The notes beneath the pieces were generated by a model. That model was given only the letters and a program-made list of their open reading frames with translations, searched no databases and was not told where the DNA came from. Below, piece by piece: positions 12,122-20,969 of a stretch of 64,000 nt of DNA. The position numbers and the translations under genes are program-made. The first letter of the stretch is position 1. Every line of letters begins with the position of its first letter. The stretch comes from Hibiscus mutabilis (Eukaryota; Streptophyta; Magnoliopsida; Malvales; Malvaceae): positions 82,513,909 to 82,577,908 of the forward strand of contig CM033714.1 of the NCBI GenBank assembly GCA_019671005.1. Reading direction: 5' to 3'.

Positions 12122-12566
12122 TGTTGGATAACTACTTTAGTGTGGTTCGTGACAGTTACCACGTTTCCATTGCTGCCATGTTCTCATTTTCACATTCTTA
12201 CTCTCACAATTGTGGACGTGCAAAGTGGTTGGGTAACCGAGTGGTTTTTGATGGAAAAATCACACCTATAAATATCTCATTAGCCTAAGGTCCCTATGCA
12301 TCAAACACAAGCATCACATATTTCATCTAAGTGAGTTTTGAGTGCTTAAAAGATCCTTGGCATTTTAGTTTTTTTTGTGTTGCCGTGTTCGAAGTATTCG
12401 ACGGTGGTTCAAAGTGTTTCCACGGTGGTTTTAAGCATCCGACGGTGGTTCGACGTGCTTGACGGTGGTGCAACCACATCTCAATTTGGCAAACGGTTTT
12501 GACAATGACCGAAGGTATTTATGAATTCCGATCATTCCGTTGCGTTTTGCTCGATTTATGTTTACA
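12122..12566 (+). repeat. 5' LTR of the Copia element
   Basis: TGTTGG...TTTACA, 445 bp. TATAAATA at 12267-12274 is the likely LTR promoter. Four ACGGTGGT motifs start at 12401, 12422, 12442 and 12462. By eye it differs from the right LTR at about 25 positions, mostly transitions. Confidence 0.95.
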
Positions 12567-12568
12567 TT

Positions 12569-12580
12569 TGGTATCAGAGC
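12569..12580 (+). other. Primer binding site, tRNA-iMet type
   Basis: TGGTATCAGAGC directly follows the left LTR after TT. It is complementary to the 3' end of plant initiator methionine tRNA and is typical of Copia elements. Confidence 0.92.
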
Positions 12581-13403
12581 ATGGTTAAATCTCTGCCTTG
12601 TCGTTTTAAAGTTTGCATGATTCTCAAAATTAAAATGCCATGTTGATCTTTAAATTCTAAATTTTTGAAAAAAATTATGTTGCAGACTTTTGTTTTAAAA
12701 TCATTAGATTTTATTAAATTAATTTCTAAAATTTATTAATAATTTTATTAAAAATAAATTTTAGAAATAATTATTGTATGTGCCTAAATTAAGAGATGGT
12801 GTATAACTACCAGGTAATTAGTTATATACATAAAATTAGGTACATAAAACTTTAAGATTTATTGCATAAAGTATTAAACAATAAAACTATAGAATATATG
12901 TCTAGGGATCCGAATAATTTATTTAATTAGAGAATTAGCCACAACAACTTTAATTAAATAAAATTACGGTAAGGATCTCATAAGGATTAGACATAAAATG
13001 TTGCATAATGAATTAGCAACAACTGTGAATAAAGTTTAGGGTTAATATCTCGCTAAGTGATTTTCATAATTTTATTTAGTTAAAGACTAGCCACAACATC
13101 TTTAGTTAAATGAAATTACTAAGGTTAAAAATCACATACGGAAAGCTTAGATATTAAATCTCATTACATAACTTATTAAGATAAAAATTATTAGATGAGT
13201 TTTTATAATTACCCACAGGAATTATGAAAATAAATTTAATAATTTTTATATAAGGGATAAAAAAATAATTCTATCATAAAATGGATCTAATCGAATTAAA
13301 AATTTAGCTCACATGCAATTTTTATGTCACTAGATTCATTATTTACATAATTTGCATTGGTAAATTATGACTTATGTTTGCCTCAAATTTATAGTAAGCA
13401 TGT

Positions 13404-14465
13404 ATGTCAATTTATTTTGCAGCATTACAACTTATGAATATGTGTGATAATAAAGTAGATATCCCTGAATTAACCAGTGAGAACTTTAAGTTCTGGAAGG
13501 AGGGTATTCTTCTTCAATTAGGGTGTATGAATATTAATTATGCTATAAGGAAATCTGAACCACATATCACTGACACCAGCAATCAAGCTGATCTTGCTCT
13601 ATATGAAAAGTGGGAGCGATCCAATCGCTTAAGTATTATGTTCATTAAGAGCAAGGTTCCTGCTGATGTTCATGCCTCGATTGAGCATTATGATAATGTC
13701 AAAGAGCTATTAACGGCTATAGAGAAACAGTTTCAGACTTCTCAAAAGTCATTAGCCAGCACCCTAATTATGAAGTTCACATCACTAAAGCTCACTACAG
13801 TGAAAGGTGTGCGTGATCACATCAATAAGATGCGAGATTTGGCAGTTCGACTTAAGGCACTTGAGGTTGAAATGTCTGAATCTTTCCTGGTGCACTATAT
13901 ATTGAACACTCTTCCACCTCAATATGGGCCATTCAAGATCTCTTATAACACACATAAGGATAAATGGTCTATTGATGAACTTTTGACCATGTGTGATCAA
14001 GAAGAGGGTAGGCTGGTACTGGAGATGGGAGAGAGTGCACTGACGGTTACTCAATGAAGGAGGTCAGTCCAAGCCAAGCAGAAGGGGAAGGCTAAAATGA
14101 AACCCCAAGCTGACATAAAGAAAGAGTTCACGTGTTTCTTCTGTAAAAAGAAGGGACACATGAAGAAGGATTGTGTCAAGCATAAGGGCTGGCTTGAAAA
14201 GAAAGGTAAATCAATCTCACTTGTTTTCTTTGAGTCAAATATGATTGATATTAATTATAACACATGGTGGATTGATTCTGGTTCTACAATCCATGTCTCA
14301 AATTTCTTACAGGGATTAAAAAAACTGAGGGAACCAGTGGGAGCTGAGCGACACATCTATTCGGGAAACAAGATGCAGTCGCATGGGGAAGCTATTGGGA
14401 CCTGCGAATTAGTGCTTAGCAGTGGCTTTGTTTTAATTTTAGAAAAAAACTTTTTATATTTCTAG
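13404..14465 (+). pseudogene. Copia gag and protease remnant
   Basis: The gag part (13404-14057) has the FKFWKEGILLQLG and LALYEKWERSN region of UBN2-type gag proteins. A TGA at 14055-14057 interrupts it. The same frame resumes with a CCHC zinc knuckle, CFFCKKKGHMKKDC (14131-14172), and the aspartic protease active site region WWIDSGSTIHVSN (about 14268-14306). A one-base gain in the A run near 14442-14448 then shifts the frame and the reading stops at 14465. Confidence 0.88.
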
Positions 14466-14505
14466 TTTTTCTAGAAACTTAATTTCCATTTCAAGACTTG
14501 CACCC

Positions 14506-15593
14506 TTGGGGTATTGTTTTAATTTTTCAAATGTTAAATTCAGTTTATTTTATAAATCTGAAATTGTTGGAAATGGTGTTTTAAGCGATGGTCTTTACTC
14601 TATTGATTTACAAAATAATGCCACTCATAATGTTATGCACATTCAAACTGGTACTAAACGTTGTGTTATAAATGAAGATTCCTCTACTTTGTGGCACCAG
14701 AGATTAGGACATATCTCCATTGAAATGATTAAAAGATTAGTAAATCACGGGGTACTCAATACCTTAGATTTTATTGATTTTGATACTTGTGTAGACTGCA
14801 TTAAGGGCAAGCAGATTAACAAGTCAAAGAAAGGTGCCAAGAGGAGTTCGACCATATTGGAAATCATCCATTCTGATATCTGTTGTCTAGATATGGATGT
14901 GCAAGGTCAGAAATACTTCATCTCTTTCATAGACGATTACTCATGGTTCATGTATCTCTACATGCTTCATCATAAAAGTGAAGCGTTAGAAGCATTTAAG
15001 GTTTTTAAGGCTGAAGTAGAGAAACAATGCGGTAAGCAAATAAAGATTGTGATAACCGATAGAGGTGGTGAGTATTATGGTAGATACACTGAGGATGGAC
15101 AAACACCTAGTCCATTTGCAAAATTTCTTCAAGACAACGGTATAGCACCATGCCATGCTCGCCTAATCAGAATGGTGTTGCGAAAAAAATAAATCGAACT
15201 CTAATGGACATGATGCGAAGTATGCTTAGTAGCTCTAAGCTACCTAAGTCTTTATGGGTTGAAGCTCTCAAGACGGCTGTGTATATATTAAACTGGGTTC
15301 TAACCAAGGCTGTCTCAAAGACACCTTTTGATTTATTCAAAGGTTAGAAACCGAGTTTGCGACATATACGCATATGGGGATGCCCGTCTGAAGTGAGAAT
15401 TTATAACCCTCAAGAAAAAAAACTGGACCCAATGACCATTAGTGGGTATTTCATTGGATATGACGAAAGGTCCAAAGGTTATAGATTCTATTGTCCATCT
15501 AACAACACTAGAATTGTGGAATCAAGAAATGCAAAAAAAATTAGAATGACTCAATCAGTGGGAGTGATCTGTCTCGGGATTCAATACCCGTAG
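14506..15593 (+). pseudogene. Copia integrase remnant
   Basis: The HHCC zinc-binding motif is visible: WHQRLGH followed by CVDCIKGKQ. The catalytic core follows, with HSDIC, FIDDYSWF and TDRGGEYYG. The frame changes between about 15150 and 15190, where one frame ends in IRMVLRKK and the other continues SPNQNGVAKK. A TAG at 15345-15347 interrupts the next part, and a shift in the A run near 15531-15541 ends it. At least three disabling changes are therefore visible. Confidence 0.88.
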
Positions 15594-15619
15594 GTCATCC
15601 ATCCACTTCAAGTGAAAGA

Positions 15620-17469
15620 TTGGTTATCATATATAATACCCCTCAAGCACAACCGGGTGTTGAACAACCAATCAATGAAGTTCCACAACCTGCTGAAAAC
15701 ACTCCAATAGATCAAGTTGTTCAAGAAAATTCAGAAATTATTGAACAACCAGTTGAACAACATGATCCACAAGAAAATGTTGGTTCAACGTTAAGAAGAT
15801 CTGTTAGAGAAAGAATATCAGCAATTTCTAGTGATTATTTTGTGTATTTACAAGAATCTGACTATAACGTTGGAGCTGAAAATAACCCTAAGTCATTTTA
15901 ACTGCCATGAGCTGCAATGAATCAAAATTATGGTATGATGCTATGAAAGATGAGATGAATTCTATGAAAAGCAACGAAGGTTGGGATCTTGTACCTTTGC
16001 CTAATGGTGTAAAAGCCATTGGATGTAAATGGGTCTTCAAAACAAAAAGAGACTCAAAAGGCAACATAGAAAGATATAAAGCAAGACTTGTTGCTAAAGG
16101 ATTCACTCAGCGAGAAGGAATTGATTACATTGAGACTTTTAGTCTAGTATCTAATAAAGATTCCTTACGCATTGTGTTAGCATTGGTAGCTCAATTTGAC
16201 CTTGAGTTACAACAAATGGATGTGAAAACTGCCTTTCTTAATGGTGACCTAGAGGAAGAGGTATACATGAAACAACCTGAAGGATTTTCCTCTAGTGATG
16301 GTGAAAATTTGGTTTGTAAGTTAAATAAATCTATATACGGATTGAAACAAGCCTCCCGTCAGTGGTATTTGAAATTCCATGAGGTTATCTCATCATTTGG
16401 TTTTGTTGAGAATATCATGGATCGATGTCTATACCAGAAGGCCAGTGAGAGTAAAATTTGTTTCCTTATTCTATATGTGGATGATATTTTACTTGCATCA
16501 AATGACAGAGGTATGCTACATGAGGTAAAACAATTACTTTCTAAAAATTTCTATATGAAAGATATGGGTGATGCATCTTATCTCATTGGCATTAAGATTC
16601 ATCGTGCTAGACATAAAGGTGTCTTAGGTCTATCTCAAGAAACATATATCAACAAAGTTTTAGAAAGATTTAGGATGAAAGATTGTTCATCTAGTGTTGC
16701 TCATATCGTGAAGGGTGATAAGTTCAATTTGAACCAATGCCCGAAGAACGAATTTGAGAATGAGCAAATGAAAAACATTCCATATGCTTATGCTGTTGGA
16801 AGCCTGATGTATGTTCAAATCTGTACAAGACCTGACATTGCATTTGTCGTTGGGATGTTGGGAAGATATCAGAGTAATCCGGGTATGGACCACTTGAGAG
16901 CTGCAAAGAAAGTTTTAAGATACCTCAAAGGGACAAAGGAATACATGCTTACGTACAAACGATCTGACCATTTAGAGGTGATTGGCTACTCCGATTCAGA
17001 CTTTGTTGGCTGTGTTGATTCACGTAAATCAACATCATGTTACATATTTATGTTTGCCAGCGGAGCTATATCTTGGAGGAGTGTCAAGCAGACATTGACA
17101 ACCACTTCCACTATGGAGGCCGAGTTCGTTTCATGTTTTGAGGCTACCTCACATGGAGTATGGTTAAAGAGTTTCATTTCTGGGCTGAGACTTGTGGATT
17201 CAATCTCTAGGCCATTAAGGATATATTTTGACAATTTAGATGTTGTATCAATGCCTAAGAACAACAAAAGTGGAAGTCAAAGTAAACACATCGACATTAA
17301 GTATCTAGCCATAAAGGAACGTGTTAAAGAACAGAAAGCGGTCATTGAGCACATTAACACTGAGCAGATGTTAGCTGATCCTTTGACTATAAGGGCATGC
17401 CACCATATAAATTTAAGGATCATGTTGTCACTATGGGACTTGTTCTCACTTTGTAAATTTTCGTTGTAA
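15620..17469 (+). pseudogene. Copia reverse transcriptase and RNase H remnant
   Basis: After a hydrophilic linker (15620-15901) and a one-base shift in a T run near 15896-15900, a 520-codon open frame (15907-17469) holds most of the reverse transcriptase and RNase H. Visible motifs are CKWVFKTKRD, MDVKTAFLNG, YMKQPEGF, IYGLKQASRQW, the YVDD active site (LYVDDILLAS) and the RNase H stretches YSDSDFVG and TMEAEFVS. The usual ADPLTK tail is broken after ADPLT, so the C-terminus is out of frame. It is the best preserved part of the element. Confidence 0.93.
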
Positions 17470-17729
17470 GAACAATTCTGTTGAAACTCTAATAAAGTTT
17501 GATATTTCTCATATATGTTGTGTACACATTAAGTTAACTGTTTCGAGAAATATCACTAAAGTTTGGACCTAGAATAAGCATCGGGTTTATTCATTAAGTA
17601 TATGAGCTAAAATTTTGAGACTTGATGTATTATGATACATGGAAGATACTACTCAGATCCATAGAGAAAATATCGCCATGTCATGCATTATGTTTCGACT
17701 TTAAGGATAACACGAACCAAGTGGGATAA

Positions 17730-18174
17730 TGTTGGATAACCACTTTAGTGTGGTTCGTGGCAGTTACCACGTTTCCATTGCTGCCATGTTCCCATTTTCA
17801 CATTCCCACTCTCACAATTGTGGACGTGCAAAGTGGTTGGGTAACCGGGTGGTTTTTTATGGGAAAATCACACCTATAAATACCCCATTAGCCTAAGGTC
17901 CCTATGCGTCAAACACAAACATCACATATTCCATCTAAGTGAGTTTTGAGTGCTTAGAAGATCCTTGGCATTTTAGTTTTTTTTGTGTTGCCGTGTTCGA
18001 AGTATTCGACGGTGGTTCAAAGCGTTTCCACGGTGGTTTTAAGCGTCTGACGGTTGTTCGACGTGCTTGACGGTGGTGCAACCACATCTCAATTTGACAA
18101 ACAGTTTTGACAATGGCCGGAGGTATTTATGAATTTCGATCCTTCCGCTGCGTTTTGCTCGATTTATGTTTACA
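17730..18174 (+). repeat. 3' LTR of the Copia element
   Basis: 445 bp, the same length as the left LTR, with TATAAATA at 17875-17882 and the four spaced ACGGTGGT-type motifs (the third reads ACGGTTGT). It is followed by TAACG, the target duplication partner. Confidence 0.95.
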
Positions 18175-18617
18175 TAACGTAAAATGAAAGGCGATAGATA
18201 TATATCATAATATCTTACTTGGGTCAAGATCTGTGATGATGGCCGCAAAATTGAAGTAGCAAGTGGCTCCTTTGTTCTTGAATTTCTGATAGTAATTGTT
18301 GAAGGCAAAAGATGCATGGTCCCTTATAGTATTTGGATAATAACAAGGTTGGTCCTTTTGTATCTTACTGCAATCTGCTCCTCCCTTTCCACAAGCCCAA
18401 TCAAGTGCCCTCAGCTGCTCTTCTTCTGGTGTTTGCTCATCAGCTATGCACCATTCTCTGAACCCCACACCTATTGCCACAACAAAGACTTGATCACCAA
18501 CCTAAAACCATGTAAACATCAATAAACTCAATAAACATGACATTCACCTCCTGTCATCTGCAATGCTAGAGAAACTAGGCAAAGAAGAAGCATAGTCCTA
18601 TGTAGAGCAGATGCCAT

Positions 18618-19288
18618 TGTGGCTAAGATGGAGTGTCGGGCATTTGGTTTACCATTGCCACCGATATTTAGCTGATGGCTCGACAAGTTGCTGTTTGCTT
18701 TTGTCAAGTAGAGGTTCCTTTTCTCTTTTTTTCTATAGTGTTTCCTTCCATCTTACGAAAGTAAACTCCGAATACCAGAAATCTAATGCTTAGGGAAAGT
18801 GAACTAATTAAACCAAAAGAAAATGGAGTTTGATAAATATTTATGTGTTGAAAAAAAGGATTAAACAAGTTGGGTTTGTTAGCTTAGCGGTATTTGTTTA
18901 TAGTGGTTTCGAGTTTTGTTTTCGTAAACATCATGTATCTGAGATCAGAGACATCAATTATTATACATATATTTAGGACTTACCGATGGATTGTGTAAAG
19001 CATACTTATAAATAATGATTAAATTTGTATCGAATGGTAACGAATGGGAGCTTGAGCTTATGGTTTAAGCTTTGAATCTGCAATCAATAGGTCTGGTAGT
19101 CCTATATTGGTGAGGAGAGACAAAAAGCAAAAGGCTAAAGGAGAAAGCGTTAGACATGGATGCTCCGCAAGGAATTTCTGCTTTGGGGCTGGACCAAATT
19201 ATCCGCCACAAATTGGGCTGATAAATGATCAATCCGTTGTCAAGTCAAGCGGGCCCTCTTCCTCTTTTACTTCTTTCTATTCAAAATT
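18618..19288. other. Upstream region of the X8 gene, no gene of its own
   Basis: Immediately 5' of the minus-strand X8 gene; CTATAGAAAA-like sequence near 18728-18740 could serve as its TATA element. The frame from 19107 to 19295 has no motif and was not called. Confidence 0.4.
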
Positions 19289-19984
19289 CGCGTAATTCAA
19301 AAAATTTACTTAATATTTGATTAGATAGTCATTTTGATCTTTATTTTTTTCTTGAAGCACTTTAATTTTTGACGTTTCGTTTCAAGTCAAAACAATACCT
19401 CTATGGATGAAAAGTATTAGTCAACTAACAATAAATAATTTGAAATGATTTGACAGAATAACATGTCAGCAGAAGAAAAAAATTATATTTTATATAATTT
19501 TACAAAATTATTTTTGACTGATGTGTTACTCTTTTTATTCAAAATTGGCGTAATTCAGAAAATATCTCTAATGTTTGACTGGATAGTCACTTTAGTCCTT
19601 ATTCTTTTTTTAAAGCACTTTAACCTCCAATGTTTCATTTTAGGTCAAAACCACACCTCTGTGGATGAAAAGTATTAGTCAACTAACGATAAATAACTGG
19701 AAATAACTTGACAGAATGACATGCCAGTAAAAAAATTATATTTTATGTAATTATTTTTTTTACTGATGTGTCATAATGTCAAGTAAGCACATATGTTTAT
19801 TGACAATATTATGTTAATGCACACTATCATAAAGGTTTGTCACATCATATCAAATCATTTACTGTTAATTGGTTAATAGTTTTTATCCATTGATGGGTTA
19901 TTTGACCTAAAATAAAACATTAAAATAAAAACTAAAGTGACTATCTAGTTAAATACTAAGAGACATTTTTTTTGACATTACGCG
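19289..19984. mobile_element. Foldback element with internal tandem duplication
   Basis: The ends are inverted: CGCGTAAT...TCAAAAAA on the left and its reverse complement on the right, and both arms carry TAGATAGTCA-type sequence. TTCAAAATT lies on both sides (19280-19288 and 19985-19993), a 9-bp duplication as in Mutator-like elements. The left arm is present twice in tandem (about 19289-19530 and 19540-19780), each with GGATGAAAAGTATTAGTCAA. The second copy also includes TTCAAAATT, so the boundaries are not fully certain. Confidence 0.7.
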
Positions 19985-20459
19985 TTCAAAATTCCATTAC
20001 TTCTTTACGGACTAGTCGGGAAATGCACCCCCAAATTTTCACTTTTCAGAGTTATTTCCGGATGGCAAATTATTTAATATATATGTTGTATAATATAAAG
20101 CTACACATTTATTGTTTAAAGATTTAGTTTAAAATTTATAATTTAAGATTTTAATTTGTAAGATTAAATTATTTAGGTTTTAATTAATTTTTGAAGAGTA
20201 AATATATAGATTTGTAAAATTTTAAAAAGTAATATTACTAATGTTTAACTATGGGTAAGTATTTGGTGTGATGGTAAGGTCTACTATATTTTAAAAAAAT
20301 AATTCAGATTCGAATTTTTGATGCTATTCTTAGATAAAATATCACAAACTTTGAACATGAAACATGAATAAACCATTAACGATACATTTGATAGGAATAT
20401 TATATCAACTCTTTCACTATTACTAGCTACTACAGGAACCAAATCACGTATATCATTCA

Positions 20460-20918
20460 TTACAGATGGAGAGATGTATCAACGTCATCACAGTACTTCG
20501 AATCTTGAAATTCGTTGTGACCGACATGCAAAGACGCCGACGAAGGTGTCCCCATGACTGCCGGCAACAAAGCAAAAAGTGGGGCCTCCATGAATCCCAA
20601 AGTAGAAGAACTCGATGCTGCTGCACGAGAGTACTGTGAACCACCACCAGACCAGAGTGATAGATTCCGTACTTGACGAGGTGGTGACGACGACCTTGGT
20701 CTTGGCGCCGACGTCAACAAGTGGAACAACAACAACCCCGAAGACGACGGCTCGTTGCATTGCTTAGGCCGTGCCTCCGACAGCTTTCTTAACAGTTCCC
20801 TCTCTTCCCTCATCTCTCTCATTCTCTCCAGCTGCCTAAACCTCTCTTGCAGCAACGCGATGGACGATGGCTGCGTCGACACGACGACACGATCATTGTC
20901 GATGCGTTCTCTCCCCAT
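20460..20918 (-). CDS. Unrecognised 152-aa protein with charged N-terminal helix
   Basis: Single uninterrupted frame, GC-richer than its surroundings. The N-terminus (residues 1-15) leads to a strongly charged predicted helix, LQERFRQLERMREMREEREL, at about 23-42; a Ser/Pro/Arg-rich region follows (SAPRPRSSSPP), then a Gly/Ser-rich part, and the end reads DDVDTSLHL. No signal peptide or convincing membrane segment is seen. I do not recognise the family; the defined ends suggest a conserved plant protein rather than a chance frame. The start is the first ATG, preceded by ACAA, with TATATATA 43-50 bp upstream. No intron is needed. The other long frames at this place are shadows. Confidence 0.75.
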   Translation of the reverse strand: MGRERIDNDRVVVSTQPSSIALLQERFRQLERMREMREERELLRKLSEARPKQCNEPSSSGLLLFHLLTSAPRPRSSSPPRQVRNLSLWSGGGSQYSRAAASSSSTLGFMEAPLFALLPAVMGTPSSASLHVGHNEFQDSKYCDDVDTSLHL

Positions 20919-20960
20919 TTGTAGCCTTGAGGAAACCTTGTAGAGTCTTTTACGTGTGTG

Positions 20961-20968
20961 TATATATA
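20961..20968 (-). promoter_or_regulatory. Putative TATA box of the 152-aa gene
   Basis: TATATATA lies 43 bp before the ATG on the minus strand. Transcription would then start only about 10-20 nt before the start codon. Confidence 0.45.
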
Positions 20969-20969
20969 T

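Larger units (their letters stand above)
12122..18174 (+). mobile_element. Ty1/Copia LTR retrotransposon, degenerate
   Basis: Full-length 6053-bp element. Identical-length LTRs (445 bp) begin TGTTGG and end TTTACA; an initiator-Met primer site follows the left LTR and a short purine-rich stretch (AAGTGGGATA) precedes the right LTR. Domain order is gag, zinc knuckle, protease, integrase, reverse transcriptase, RNase H, which is the Copia order. The flanks are CAACG on the left and TAACG on the right, a 5-bp target duplication with one change. Stops and frameshifts run through the coding part, so it cannot move by itself. It lies antisense inside the last intron of the X8 gene. Confidence 0.95.
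11961..18617 (-). pseudogene. X8-domain (PDCB/glucanase-tail type) secreted protein gene split by a Copia insertion
   Basis: X8 domains bind (1,3)-beta-glucan; small secreted X8 proteins act in the wall, some at plasmodesmata. Exons, minus strand: 18548-18617 (signal peptide MASALHRTMLLLCLVSLALQ), 18219-18470 (most of the X8 domain) and 11961-11995 (HNSCNLEAAS and stop). Phases agree (1 and 1), and the sum is 118 aa, normal for the family. Cysteines lie in EWCIA, DWACG, ADCSK, PCYYP and ATCYF; the sixth is in NSC on the last exon. The donor after DLDP is good (GTAAGA at 18213-18218), but between it and exon 3 sits a complete 6.05-kb Copia element, and the base pair before exon 3 reads AT, not AG. 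Reading on past the donor adds only SKIL and a stop. Probably non-functional or truncated; the first two exons are otherwise intact. Confidence 0.75.

Noticed and set aside
19107..19295. 62-codon plus-strand frame upstream of the foldback
   Set aside because: No motif, no homology recalled, and its end runs into the transposon.
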